From Hofstenia miamia (Eukaryota > Xenacoelomorpha > Acoela): 64,000 nucleotides of DNA. Below are positions 1 through 11,273 of this stretch, piece after piece. Below the pieces are notes generated by a model, which was not told the origin of the DNA, made no database searches, and saw only the letters and a list, made by a program, of their open reading frames with translations. The stretch lies in the NCBI GenBank assembly GCA_004352715.1, contig SCFE01000096.1:605363-669362 (forward strand), given 5' to 3'. Each line of letters starts with the position of its first letter. The stretch's first letter is position 1. A program made the translations under genes and the position numbers.

Positions 1-599
1 TATTGACGAGGCATGACGACTCCGTAACTTGACGTAGGAATTCTGAAAAGAAAAAAGATAAAAAATACCCGTAAGAAACTGGTGCAGGTGTAACATAGTG
101 TACAATTATGATAATAACAAGGATAATAATAAAAATAAGATAATAATACTCTAAAAAGCATATAATAACACATATAGTGGTAAAACAAGTGGGGATCAAT
201 TTCAGTTTAGGTCACTTTTTTGGAAAAATTCCAATGACTCATCAAAACAACTTTTCTGGGTTAACTTTTAACGAGGAACAATCTGACATCCTCAAAATTG
301 CGGAAAAATCAATAGTTGAGTCGCGATAGCTCTTTTTTATTTTACCGATATAAAAACAACTTAATACAGCAACAACAGTGTTTTGAAACTATAAAACATT
401 TCAAATGATACTTTATTCAGTATATTTAATAGTTTTCATTAAAATAATTAATGTAATAACTGTAAATATATAGTAATTAGAGTTAAATTACAACAAAAAA
501 TTTTAATATGTCAAGGCTATAATCCGTTTGATTTTGGGTTATTACGTCATAGATTCCTACCAATTGAAAACTAAGTAAAGTTAAACCGTAGTTTATACA
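1..599. other. AT-rich sequence, no gene seen
   Basis: I see no coding exon, RNA gene or transposon end here. The stretch is rich in A and T with short runs of ATA and TAATAATA. One TGACTCA heptamer (235-241) matches the core of the motif cluster that begins at 620. Confidence 0.5.
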
Positions 600-619
600 G
601 ACAATACACAATTGAAGAA

Positions 620-1051
620 GTGGCCTGAGTCACCCCATAGGTGGCCATAGAGTACAGGGTGACTCAGGCCACCCCCATAAAACCCGTTTCAATAGAAATA
701 AATGTTAAAAACTAATTTGGCAGCTTGTAAACACTCTTTATGAAGCAGTTAAAAGTTATTTGAGATGCTTAGCTGATGTATTTTATTCTGTGGCAATGAA
801 AGTTTGCAGCTCACTTCTGCAGGACAAAATTCACATGTTTTGGTCGGCCATTTTGAAAAAAAAGTTTCCACGCACCAAATGACTGCAGAGCAGCTAACCT
901 TGAATTAGTAATTCCTAAATAATTGTAGAATAATAATATTTATTAAAAAAACTCCCAAAATTATATTAATTGGTGTAATCCAGGTTCAAAGTTGAGAAAA
1001 TCTTTTTTTTGTCAAGTGGCCTGAGTCACCTCGACTGGCCTGAGTCACCCC
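620..1051. repeat. Cluster of four TGGCCTGAGTCACC motifs in two pairs
   Basis: The 14-base word TGGCCTGAGTCACC occurs perfectly four times. The first pair is inverted: GTGGCCTGAGTCACCC at 620-635 faces its exact reverse complement at 657-672, which could form a 16-bp hairpin stem with a 21-base loop. The second pair is direct: 1016-1030 and 1034-1051, about 345 bases downstream. Each copy contains TGAGTCA or TGACTCA, the palindromic AP-1/bZIP core. The motif is G+C rich in a very AT-rich setting, so four copies by chance is implausible. It may be terminal sequence of an undescribed non-autonomous transposon or a cluster of protein-binding sites. The sequence alone does not decide. Confidence 0.6.
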
Positions 1052-1418
1052 GGTTGACGGTATATTATTTTCTTTTATGTAAGTTATAATCATATAAGTT
1101 TAGCATATAAGTATTAATTGTTAAAACACAGGGTGTTTTTTTAAAATTGTAGAAGCAACTAAGGACAAAATATTCCTTACATTGCTTATGAATGAATCTC
1201 GAACGAATCAATAAGTGAAAGTAACCATATGAATTGAGAACTACAGCTAAATTGCGATTTATTTCAATGTATTGCTAACTATTTTTAATATCCATAGGTC
1301 AGGTTAAAGTACACATTGATTGCTTCTTCCTCATTTTTTCAAATTCATATATTTTTTTTGCTATTTTCAAGTAAAGCACGTGAATATTTTGATTTGACTA
1401 ACTTGACCGGGGAAGCAA

Positions 1419-2418
1419 NNNNNNNNNNNNNNNNNNNNNNNNNNNNNNNNNNNNNNNNNNNNNNNNNNNNNNNNNNNNNNNNNNNNNNNNNNNNNNNNNN
1501 NNNNNNNNNNNNNNNNNNNNNNNNNNNNNNNNNNNNNNNNNNNNNNNNNNNNNNNNNNNNNNNNNNNNNNNNNNNNNNNNNNNNNNNNNNNNNNNNNNNN
1601 NNNNNNNNNNNNNNNNNNNNNNNNNNNNNNNNNNNNNNNNNNNNNNNNNNNNNNNNNNNNNNNNNNNNNNNNNNNNNNNNNNNNNNNNNNNNNNNNNNNN
1701 NNNNNNNNNNNNNNNNNNNNNNNNNNNNNNNNNNNNNNNNNNNNNNNNNNNNNNNNNNNNNNNNNNNNNNNNNNNNNNNNNNNNNNNNNNNNNNNNNNNN
1801 NNNNNNNNNNNNNNNNNNNNNNNNNNNNNNNNNNNNNNNNNNNNNNNNNNNNNNNNNNNNNNNNNNNNNNNNNNNNNNNNNNNNNNNNNNNNNNNNNNNN
1901 NNNNNNNNNNNNNNNNNNNNNNNNNNNNNNNNNNNNNNNNNNNNNNNNNNNNNNNNNNNNNNNNNNNNNNNNNNNNNNNNNNNNNNNNNNNNNNNNNNNN
2001 NNNNNNNNNNNNNNNNNNNNNNNNNNNNNNNNNNNNNNNNNNNNNNNNNNNNNNNNNNNNNNNNNNNNNNNNNNNNNNNNNNNNNNNNNNNNNNNNNNNN
2101 NNNNNNNNNNNNNNNNNNNNNNNNNNNNNNNNNNNNNNNNNNNNNNNNNNNNNNNNNNNNNNNNNNNNNNNNNNNNNNNNNNNNNNNNNNNNNNNNNNNN
2201 NNNNNNNNNNNNNNNNNNNNNNNNNNNNNNNNNNNNNNNNNNNNNNNNNNNNNNNNNNNNNNNNNNNNNNNNNNNNNNNNNNNNNNNNNNNNNNNNNNNN
2301 NNNNNNNNNNNNNNNNNNNNNNNNNNNNNNNNNNNNNNNNNNNNNNNNNNNNNNNNNNNNNNNNNNNNNNNNNNNNNNNNNNNNNNNNNNNNNNNNNNNN
2401 NNNNNNNNNNNNNNNNNN
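1419..2418. other. Assembly gap, 1000 N
   Basis: Exactly 1000 N. The same length recurs at four other gaps, so it is a placeholder and the true size is unknown. It hides the 5' part of the LINE that follows. Confidence 0.98.
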
Positions 2419-3148
2419 TACAGCATATAGAATATTTAAAAGTTCTAAAACTCATAATAATTTTGTTGCATATAAAAAGGCTAGAAATTTCTCCAACATT
2501 GAAAATCGCAAGGCCTAAAATGAATACATTAGAAATGAATGCGCCCGACTACCTAATCAAAAGTCAAAGTGGAAGCTAATTCATGAGATCAGTAATAGCA
2601 AGAAATCTGCATTAAACTGTATTGATGCTATCAAAAATAAAAATGGAAAAATGCTCACAGACACCTATGAAATTTCTAACGAATTAAACCAAGCTTTTAT
2701 TAATATAGGAAAATATAATGGTCCAATTGTTAAGTTTAAAATTAAATCAGCTAAAGTTATTAATCCCGAATTTATTTTTCGTTTTACAACAAGTTTTGAA
2801 ACCTTAAAAGCAATTCATAAACTTAAGCAAAACGAATCAAGTGGGCCTTCCAAAATTCCTTCGTGGGCACTTAAAATCACTGCAGATATAAGTGCCAATC
2901 CCTAAAATTTTATTTTTTATGAATGCATAAAAAATAATTATTTTACGGATTATTTAAAAATTGCCCATGTTACTCCCATTTTTAAAAAAATGATCCATCA
3001 GTTGCCCAAAATTATCGGCCAATTTCTATCACATCTCCATTAAGCAAAGTATTCGAAAGATTATTGCACGATCAAATAACTGAATACCTAAATAAGTACA
3101 ACCTACTGTCAAATACTCAATTTGGTTTTCGAAAAAATTTCTCAACCA
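2419..3148 (+). mobile_element. LINE (non-LTR retrotransposon) fragment, copy A, broken
   Basis: This encodes the linker between endonuclease and reverse transcriptase and the start of the RT of a Jockey/CR1-like LINE. Visible pieces are TAYRIFKSSKTHNNFVAYKK from 2419, a stretch at 2651-2905 ending ESSGPSKIPSWALK, then the RT entry YRPISITSPLSKVFERLL and FGFRKNFST just before a single N at 3149. There are stops at 2516 and 2903 and frameshifts, so it is dead. The same segments recur in copy B with a few percent divergence and small indels. Copy A stops exactly at the N while copy B repeats the same protein from its linker, which suggests the two were joined at that N during assembly rather than lying in tandem in the genome. 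Confidence 0.8.
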
Positions 3149-3176
3149 NAATAAATTTTGCCCAGAGAGGAGAATT

Positions 3177-5330
3177 ATGATTAAATCAAATTCCAATAGT
3201 AATTTAAACATATCCGCACATAGTAAACCTTGGATAAGTGACTTTTGTAAGGCACTGATTCGTGAAAAAAATACAGCATATAGAATATTTAAAAGTTCTA
3301 AAACTCATAATAATTTTGTTGCATATAAAAAGGCTAGAAATTTCTCCAACATTGAAAATTGCAAGGCCTATAATGAATACATTAGAAATGAATACGCCCG
3401 ACTACCCAATCAAAAGTCAAAGTGGAAGCTAATTCATGAGATCAGTAATAGCAAGAAATCTAAATTAAACTGTATTGATGCTATCAAAAATAAAAATGTA
3501 AAAATGTTCTAGCGAATTAAACCAGACTTTTATTAATCTAGGAAAATATAAGTGTCCAATTGTTAAGTTTAAAAGTAAATCAGCTAAAGTTATTAATCCC
3601 GAATTGACGAAATCGTTTTAAAACAAGTTTTGAAACATTAAAAGCAATTCATAGACTTAAGCCCAACAAATCAAGTGGGTCTTCCAAAATTCCTTCGTGG
3701 GCACTTAAAATCACTGCAGATATAATTGCCAATCATTATGCAACACTGTATTAAGGAAAATAATTCATAGATGTAAAAACCAACACTTGGGTATAACATT
3801 TTATACTTTGTATATTTTTAAAAAAATTAGAACCATTAGTTGCCAAAATTATCGGCCAATTTCTATCACATCTCCATTAAGCAAAGTATTCGAAAGATTA
3901 TTGCACGATCAAATAACTGAATACCTAAATAAGTACAACCTACTGTCAAATACTCAATTTGGTTTTCGAAAAAATTTCTCAACCACTGATGCCCTTTTAA
4001 GAGCCACAGAAAACTGGAGATCGTCAGTGGACGCAAATAAGTTTGTAGCTATTGCTTGCCTAGATCTTTCTAAAGCTTTTGATTCGATTAATCATAGCAT
4101 ACAAATAAAAAATTATCCTAATGGGTTTTTCCTATAAAAAGCAGAAATTTGATACTAGTTTATTTGAAGGATAGGTTTCAGAGAGTAAAGATAAGCGATG
4201 TTTTTTCAAATTGGCTGGCTGTTAACAATGGTGTTCCTCAAGAAACAATTCTAGGTCCCCTTCTTTTCAGTATATATGTAAATGACATGTACACGTCAAC
4301 TGATTGTAACTTAATTCAATACGTCGATGATACCTGCATATTCAATGATAATAAATCCATGCATATGGAAATTGAATCTATAGCAACAAATTGTGCACAT
4401 ATTTCAGAATGCATAGGTTGATCATAAATGAAGGTAAAACAGAATTTTGTATTTTGCAGCCCGCTAAATATAATTACGACGTTACAGATTTGACTCTTAA
4501 TCTTAATGATGCTAAGGTTCCGACGGTTAATAATTTAAAGTACTTAGGAGTACTTTTTGACTCGAAATTAAATTTTGAATCTCACATTAATGCTACAGTT
4601 CGAAAATTAGGTATCGGTATAAGAAATATGTCAATGATCGTAAGGCAATTACCCCCCTGTGCGATAATTCAATTTTTTCATGCATTTATAATGATTCACC
4701 TAAATTACGCAAATATATTACTGACATAAAAGATTGTTTTTTAGGAAACTTGATATCCAATTAAGATGAGCACTAAATGCTTCAAAGAAAAATTCTTCTA
4801 GAACTAAGGACTACATTTCAAAATCTATCCTTTTCCCAAGATAGCTTGTAATTTTAAATACTATGTTGACATTTTTCAAACTCATAAAGAACTTACCACC
4901 TTTTAATATGATTTCTATGCTTGGTTTTATTCATAAGAAGAACTCCAGATAAAAACATTTTACATGTATTAGATATAGAAAAAAATTATGAAAGAATCAT
5001 TCATTAATACCGCTATCCGAACTTGGAATTCATTGCTTAAAGAAGTAAAAAACATTGAAAAATTAAGCGTTTTTAAAAGGCAAATTAAAATTTACCTTAA
5101 ACAACAGTATATCTCAGGTAAATCATGGCTAGGGTATAAATTTTACAATTATGATTACTCAACAACCCTTACTTGAAACCTCTCATTAGTAATTTTTCCT
5201 TAGCCTGGTAGATTTATTGTAGTTTTTTATGTATTACGTATGATTGTATATTTTTCGACGCTATTCAGATAAATTACCAGTTATTAATTGTCAATATTTA
5301 TCTGAATAAAGAATATCTTATTTTATCTTA
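3177..5330 (+). mobile_element. LINE reverse transcriptase and 3' end, copy B, broken
   Basis: The copy runs from the pre-RT linker (3177-3512, containing SAHSKPWISDFCKALIREKN) through most of a non-LTR reverse transcriptase to a probable 3' end. RT blocks appear in order: YRPISITSPLSKVFERLL and FGFRKNFSTTDALL (3840-4010), block A with CLDLSKAFDSINH (4055-4095), block B with NNGVPQETILGPLLFSIYVN, the catalytic QYVDDT box (4319-4336), block D with NEGKTEFCIL, and the C-terminal LKYLGVLFDSKLNFESHI. It continues to 5176 as TWNSLLKEVKN with KRQIKIYLKQQY. At least four frameshifts or stops separate these blocks. The element seems to end in repeated TCTTAT/TTTATC near 5310-5330. A Jockey- or CR1-like clade is likely but not resolved. 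Confidence 0.85.
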
Positions 5331-5542
5331 TCTACTGGCAGCTATTTATTTGAAGAGCACAATAAATGCTGAACTAGACAACTTTCTAAGGAAAAACATA
5401 GCCTTCAATGCCTACAATCAGGATATTGGGCAAAAAAATTGATTAAAGACTTATTACTAAATGTATTCTAGTATCATAGTTATACTTGCTTCATTTTATT
5501 TCAGTTAATGCGTGTGCCCCGGGGATAAGTATTTCTCTTCGA

Positions 5543-5560
5543 GGGAGGGAGGGAGGGGGG
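5543..5560 (+). other. Canonical G-quadruplex motif
   Basis: GGGAGGGAGGGAGGGGGG: four runs of at least three G separated by single A bases, the most stable class of intramolecular G-quadruplex sequence. It stands out against the AT-rich surroundings and lies about 215 bases past the LINE 3' end. No gene is nearby to suggest a role. Confidence 0.7.
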
Positions 5561-6384
5561 TTAATTTCCTGTAGATTCTTCACTGTATATTTATTGATGT
5601 GTGGAGAAATGAATTTTTCATTATTTTCTTGCTATGTTTAAGAAGCTTCATTTTAGTGTTCTATAATTATATCTGTGCAATATATTTGAAGATAGAAAGT
5701 TGGATTTGTGGAACAATACTATTAAATATCTTAAAGAAAGCGGTTAGTACATTTTATTGCTATACCGAAAGTATGGCTCCATGAAAATTTCAATGGATTT
5801 GTAAATAACGCACTGTGGATTTGAAGGGTTTTTGTAATTTCTTGATTTCTGTATTTCCGTTATATAAATGATTAACTGCTATTTTTGAAGCTAATTATAT
5901 TTGCACGTCGAATTTTTTCAAAAGTTATTGATTTATATCGTTATAGTATCTTTCCATAATTAAAGTGACCTAGTATTAAAGTGTGAATTAACTGAATTTT
6001 TGCTGTGGTAGGAAGCTTTTTAGATATATTTCTATGAGCCTTAAATAAAATAGCCACTTTCTTAATAACATTACTTATTCTCTTGAAAATTTAGTTTAAG
6101 AATAAAAAATTATACTGATATATTTTAAAAAATTAGCTTTCTGTATTATGAACGTATCATTAAATTTTAGTATATCCTGAGAAAAATCTGTGGAATTATC
6201 GTTAGATTTAGGTTTAATTATACAAAATTGAATTTTACATGGGATTATTCTTAGATTAGTGGTTTATTCGCTCAAATCATGTACATTTATATTCCATTTA
6301 CATATTATCTACAAAGTACAATTAAAGTACAATTGTTTTTTCTTACATATTATCTACGATTATGAAGATTAATTCTGCACTTTT
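5561..6384. other. AT-rich intergenic sequence
   Basis: No exon, RNA or recognisable repeat boundary seen. The open frame at 5599-5784 has no family resemblance I recognise and is most likely random. Confidence 0.4.
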
Positions 6385-6600
6385 GATTGAGAAACCCTGA
6401 AATTGTATTTTTCAACTAAAGTGTCATGGTAGATAGAGTAAAATGCCTTTGATAGATCTAAATATACAACTGCTGAAAACTCATCAATATTTATGTTACT
6501 TCTAACAAAGCAACATTAGTAAATATATTCTTACGAAAATCATGTTGATTTGGAAAATACAAATTATGCTTATATAAATTTTCGTGAATTTGATTAAAAA
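6385..6600 (-). mobile_element. LINE reverse transcriptase fragment, minus strand
   Basis: Read on the minus strand this gives two overlapping frames of a non-LTR RT: HNLYFPNQHDFRKNIFTNVA (an eroded form of the GFRKN.ST block) and, after a frameshift, FSAVVYLDLSKAFYSIYHD (RT block A with the first catalytic Asp). It is too short and broken to assign to a clade. It is a separate insertion from the LINE at 2419-5330, in the opposite orientation. Confidence 0.7.
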
Positions 6601-8287
6601 GTGACAAAGAAAAATCTCTGAAGAATTTTATAAGAATTGCAAGTCAACTGGTGGTTATGCTTTAAAAGTATATAGCCTTGCAAAGATCCACAAAAAAAGA
6701 AATACCACTTGGTCCTATTGCCAATATCTGAATGTGAATTCAGTTTGTTTACATTACAGATTGGCAATATTTTGTTGTGAATCCGCAATGGCTAACAAAT
6801 AAAGCGTTCATATGCGTGAAGTGTGATTACTATCACAAAAACATGATAGGAATATGAATTATTTTTAACAAATATTTGCAATTTACATTCAAGTTATTGC
6901 AAAAACGGGTTCTTCAAAAATTTCCTTAAGCAGGAAAGAATCTAAAAGGCCGAATATTTTATATTGAGAACAGGAAACTCGGGGAAACCTCGAAAAGGGG
7001 GAGATCTCACGCTCAAAGCAGTATATTGTAACTATTCTTCTTCTAGACAAAAGATCAGTTTTATCTAAGCGTCATAGAATTAATCACTACAAATGTTAAA
7101 GTGTGATTTATTAATCATTGCTATTATGTACATTGCTTCTATAAATTCTATTATAGTTATGCAATGACGAATCTAGAATTATCGAAACAGAAAGTACCAA
7201 TGCCGACAGGCAGCAAGAAAATTAAAAATCACATAACTTAGAATTCAATAATGCACTAAAATCTACTATTTGTAATTCGAAAAAATTAATTAATTTCCTA
7301 TTCTTTTTCCAAGCTCAGCAAGTTATCAAAAATCTAGAGATTAAAACCTTCATCTCAAGAAAATTTCCCGAGAACCACTCATTGATTGACACCAGACAAG
7401 GTTCCCCACAGTAAAGTACACTACATTCGTATGAAATAAGAAAATTTATAACACATTTTATCAAGAAATATAGGATAAATGAAATTACTTCTTGTCGCAT
7501 CATGAACTAAATATAAGTTTACACTTTTCAAAGGATGATTTGAGCTGGGGTTTACATATTTGTAGAAAAGTTTCAGATCAATTAATTCGCATCTCTTTCA
7601 AAGGATTTTCTCAAGCTAATTTCCCACAGAAGATAGCTCACGGGGAGTGAACTGGCAAAGTGAATCTTTTACCAAGTATGATTTAGCTAAAATTTTTTGT
7701 GCAATCCATGAGTTATTGAATTCTACCAACATTAACCTGGGACGTGTGGTCTCTGGTTAATATTTTTCGAAACTACTAATATTGTTGATCATCTTGTTCT
7801 CATGACATTAAACTAGATGTGATAGTACATGACAGGACCGATTCCATCGCAAACTTTAATCGTGTTGTAGAATTACCTGATTTGTCCTCTGCCACTGTCT
7901 TTATTCAGCTTCATTTCGAAGTAGGTGGCTACGACTCGTGAAGAATTATTTAGAATTGGTTTTTAAAGTGTATTTTGTAATTTATGCATTTCAATTTCAA
8001 CATTTACAATAACATCTTGAAGTATTTTCATTTCATGTTTAATGCATGCCTCAATCTTATTATCTGCTTGAGAATATATGGCTTGCTTGGCATCAGGAAA
8101 GCAATTTTCGCATCGTCTAATCTTTGTTAGTTTCTCAAGTACCTCAGCAGGAATGCCGGTGCATTCTCCATGAAACCAGGATCCACATCGTTCTCGCTGA
8201 ATACATGTATTCCTTTATCGTGAACGATTGACAGCACTCATCCCATATAATATCTTTATATAGTGCTTTAAATTCACTTTTAAAGAA

Positions 8288-8512
8288 TTATGGTTGGCTA
8301 AATATGTCCAGTGAAGTATATTTGTGAAGGGAATTTGCATTGATCATCATACTTGATTGAATTAGACGATCTTTATAAGAACTACAATTGCGAATCCATT
8401 TCAGGCATCTACATTGCAAAGCTTCAAGCATTTGGAGGAGACCATATTTCAGATGCATATATAAGAGTGGACAAAATGTAGACGCGATATGGGAACCGTA
8501 AGGGCTATGCAC
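8288..8512 (-). mobile_element. LINE RT C-terminal fragment, minus strand
   Basis: A 74-codon minus-strand frame resembles the region after the RT palm of Jockey/CR1-like LINEs: SPYGSHIASTFCPLLY (usually an SPVWSP-type block), then LEALQCRCLKWIRN (usually a VQRR.TK.I block) and YKDRLIQ. No neighbouring frame extends it clearly. It could belong with the RT fragment at 6385-6600 as one old insertion. Confidence 0.55.
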
Positions 8513-8559
8513 AAATCGTTCTAGAGAGTACTTCTCGCGGTGGTTCCTGGATATTAATA

Positions 8560-9240
8560 ACCAACACTCAATGAGCGTGTCGTTTTACGGAGTCCAGCAC
8601 CTACATCAGACGTTAAAACCAGGGTAATAGAAGATGCACCATTTGGACCTTGTACATATGGGGGACGGTAACGGTGGAGAACCCTTTCTGTTCAATTTTG
8701 GGTAGACACACGGCGACACAGTGGCAACTGTTAGCAAGACTGTTACTGGTGCCAGTAATGAGTGCGTCTTATGGGTAGTCATACAAGGATACCTCTTAGT
8801 CTCTGGTTTATGAGATAGGCCTAGCCAGCGTTTGCTGTGCCTTCCTGCGAGGCAGCTTTGCTTTGTCACGGGTCGTTATGATCCTACATGTTTTTAATCC
8901 CCCGCGGAGCAACATTACCACTAGATGCTTTGCATTCAGTGGAGCATAACTCCCTCATCTTTATAGCAGCCAGCAGGCGCTCTCAAAGTTACCTTGGTTG
9001 GCCAAAGCGGGAGAGGCACAACCCTCTCAACTGAAGTTCGACCTTCGGCTTCACTCTGCTGTTCAGACTCAACACAGGTCAGCCCTCTTTCACCAGTTTT
9101 CTCACGATCACGCCGGCCTTAGTGGCAAATTTAGGGGGTAAGGTCCGATCGAATCGTGGATTCACCCACTCATCAATCTCTCGACTGCTTGAGTAACTCC
9201 GCCCACAGATGCGATATAATCTAAGTGTTGTGTTAACTGG
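8560..9240. other. GC-richer block of unknown origin
   Basis: About 680 bases clearly richer in G and C than the flanks. Minus-strand frames at 8606-8869 and 9079-9303 are open but I do not recognise a domain. It directly follows the LINE fragment at 8288-8512, so it may be more of the same old retroelement. No RNA gene is supported. Confidence 0.35.
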
Positions 9241-10926
9241 AATAGAACAAGGATCAATGTAAATTGAATAACGCTTAAAAGATACAACCATTCGGTTTCC
9301 CAAAATTTAAATTTTGATAATATAATAAACAGTGATTAAATTCCATACATAGCCAACATTATCAAAGGATATTACGAATAACTTTTGTTTTCTCTTAACA
9401 GTTGAAATACATTAATGTAGAGATGAATATGAACTACCTCGCAAATAATAGAATAAGATGTACAACTCAAGAAAAATTTGTTTATATATTTAAAATTGTC
9501 TGCAATAGGTACACATTGAAATGCTTCAAATTCAAAATCACTGTAGAAGCATTGTAATTACTGTTATTGGCCTGTGAAATACAAAATTTAATTTTAGCTT
9601 CATTAAGCCCCTAGAAGCGCAACCTGGGTTCAAGTGACCCATCACTAATATCTATGCACTTGCTGAAATGGCAAATCAACTAAGATCATTGGAATTTAGA
9701 ATATTGGATGTTATGTATATTTTTCTACATTACAGCACAAAAAATATTTTTTAAAAGTCATGAGCGCCATTCGACTGATGTTGCACATTCTTTATTAATT
9801 TAAGTATTACTTTAATCTGCAAAACGAGAGACTTATGCTTGTCCACGGATCAATTTTTTTGGATCCAGATCCATGACATTTTTATAGATTGATCCATTGG
9901 ATTCCCACTGATCCAGGAATTATTAAAAGACAACTAGCAAGTCATCAAAGAAAAAACAATTGTACTTTAACAGCGACATAAGCAAAATCAAAATTAAAAC
10001 AAAATGAATATGGCTCGGCAGCATACCGTACTAACTGTGATATTTTCCTATACCTCGGTATTTGATAAAACTAAAAACTACAATAATATCATCTGTAGCG
10101 ATTTCTAATACGATATCAGCTAATCCCTAAAGATGTGTTGAATTGATAACTTGAGCGATTTACAGGACATTTTCATATGAAAAGATAATTTTGAAGGTAT
10201 TACTATCATTACTAACATCTGCTGAATTAAGTTCTACAATTGCCTATAATTACCCTGGCAAACACTGCTACTTAGTTAAAATCTTGAATGAACGAGATCA
10301 TGGATCGCATTTTCATATCCAGGAACAGGTCTGAGACATATGCAAATAAAATGTTCTTCCAAGGTTTTATCGTATTAATTTATGTGATATGTAAACAGCT
10401 ATTTGCTGAAATTTGTAGATATAAATAGGCAATTCAAACATGTTACTTTAAAAGAAAATCAGTCAGTATTGGAATCCCGCTTATATTCACTAGGCTTGTA
10501 CCAAAGAAATTTTCTTGATGCCGAGCAGAGAGAATAATGCGATATACAGCTGTCGTTGGCGTCATCAAAACAACTGCAGCCGTCGACGGCATTGCATACA
10601 GCTTTCCGGGATCATTCCTGGTCACAAGTTCAAATTTTCAAGCAACTGCAACTAGTGCTTATAGTTTGCGTAACCTGAAACTGCTTGGGTTAAGATTCAG
10701 TCAATGCCTTTCAAATTAAGATTCAACATAAATGTCATATTGTTAATCACTACTATGAGCCATACCTAACTTATTTTGCAGAGTATTTACTAAAGTCAAA
10801 TAATTAAACTCAATCCTCTAAATAAATTTAAAAATACTACTACATATACCAATGAAGTGTTCATTTTTCGTAAAAATTCGATATTGCTGTCAGTTTGAAA
10901 TTATATGTATACGCAAATAAGTCTTA

Positions 10927-10932
10927 TTTATT
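10927..10932 (-). promoter_or_regulatory. Probable polyadenylation signal of the HIP1-like gene
   Basis: AATAAA on the minus strand, about 230 bases downstream of the HIP1-like stop codon (11163-11165), within a T-rich 3' region. I see no closer canonical hexamer. The position suits a short 3' UTR, but AATAAA is common by chance in such AT-rich DNA. Confidence 0.5.
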
Positions 10933-11162
10933 AAAATACTTTAAAGTTTATAAATTACATTCCATTGTACAAATGATATTACAAAATAGTAGCTAACATG
11001 GTTGTACAAAACTTATCGCGACTAAACTTCTAAAATCAGCTAATTAAAATTCAAACATTACTAAAATTAAATTGAAAATAGACCATTGAAAAATCTGCAC
11101 GAAACATCGCAAATGCAAATCAAAACTGGGAATAAATGTGGACCGGAGGATCATGCGTTCAA

Positions 11163-11273
11163 TTACGCTTCATTTTGCTCTTCCTCGTCTGCTAATTGGT
11201 AGTGTCTTCTGCGTAAATTGCCAAGACGTTGTCTTTCCTTAACTAACGCTGATTCCATTTCGATTACCTTTAT
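11163..11273 (-). CDS. Hip1: HIP1-like terminal exon with stop codon
   Basis: Thirty-six codons and TAA, acceptor ATGTTTAG. VIEMESALVKERQRLGNLRR then RHYQLADEEEQ matches the family C terminus (LELENELQKERQKLGELRKKHYELA). It lies 18.65 kb from the preceding exon. Confidence 0.93.
   Translation of the reverse strand: MKVIEMESALVKERQRLGNLRRRHYQLADEEEQNEA

Noticed and set aside
1316-2518. 400-codon open frame
   Set aside because: Almost all of it is the 1000-N gap. The same applies to long frames over the gaps at 17952-19144, 56240-57700 and 59801-61339, except for the real coding parts listed.
10443-10719. Overlapping open frames on both strands with a GCCGTCGACGGC palindrome
   Set aside because: No recognisable domain on either strand. 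It lies beyond the HIP1-like 3' end in ordinary intergenic sequence.
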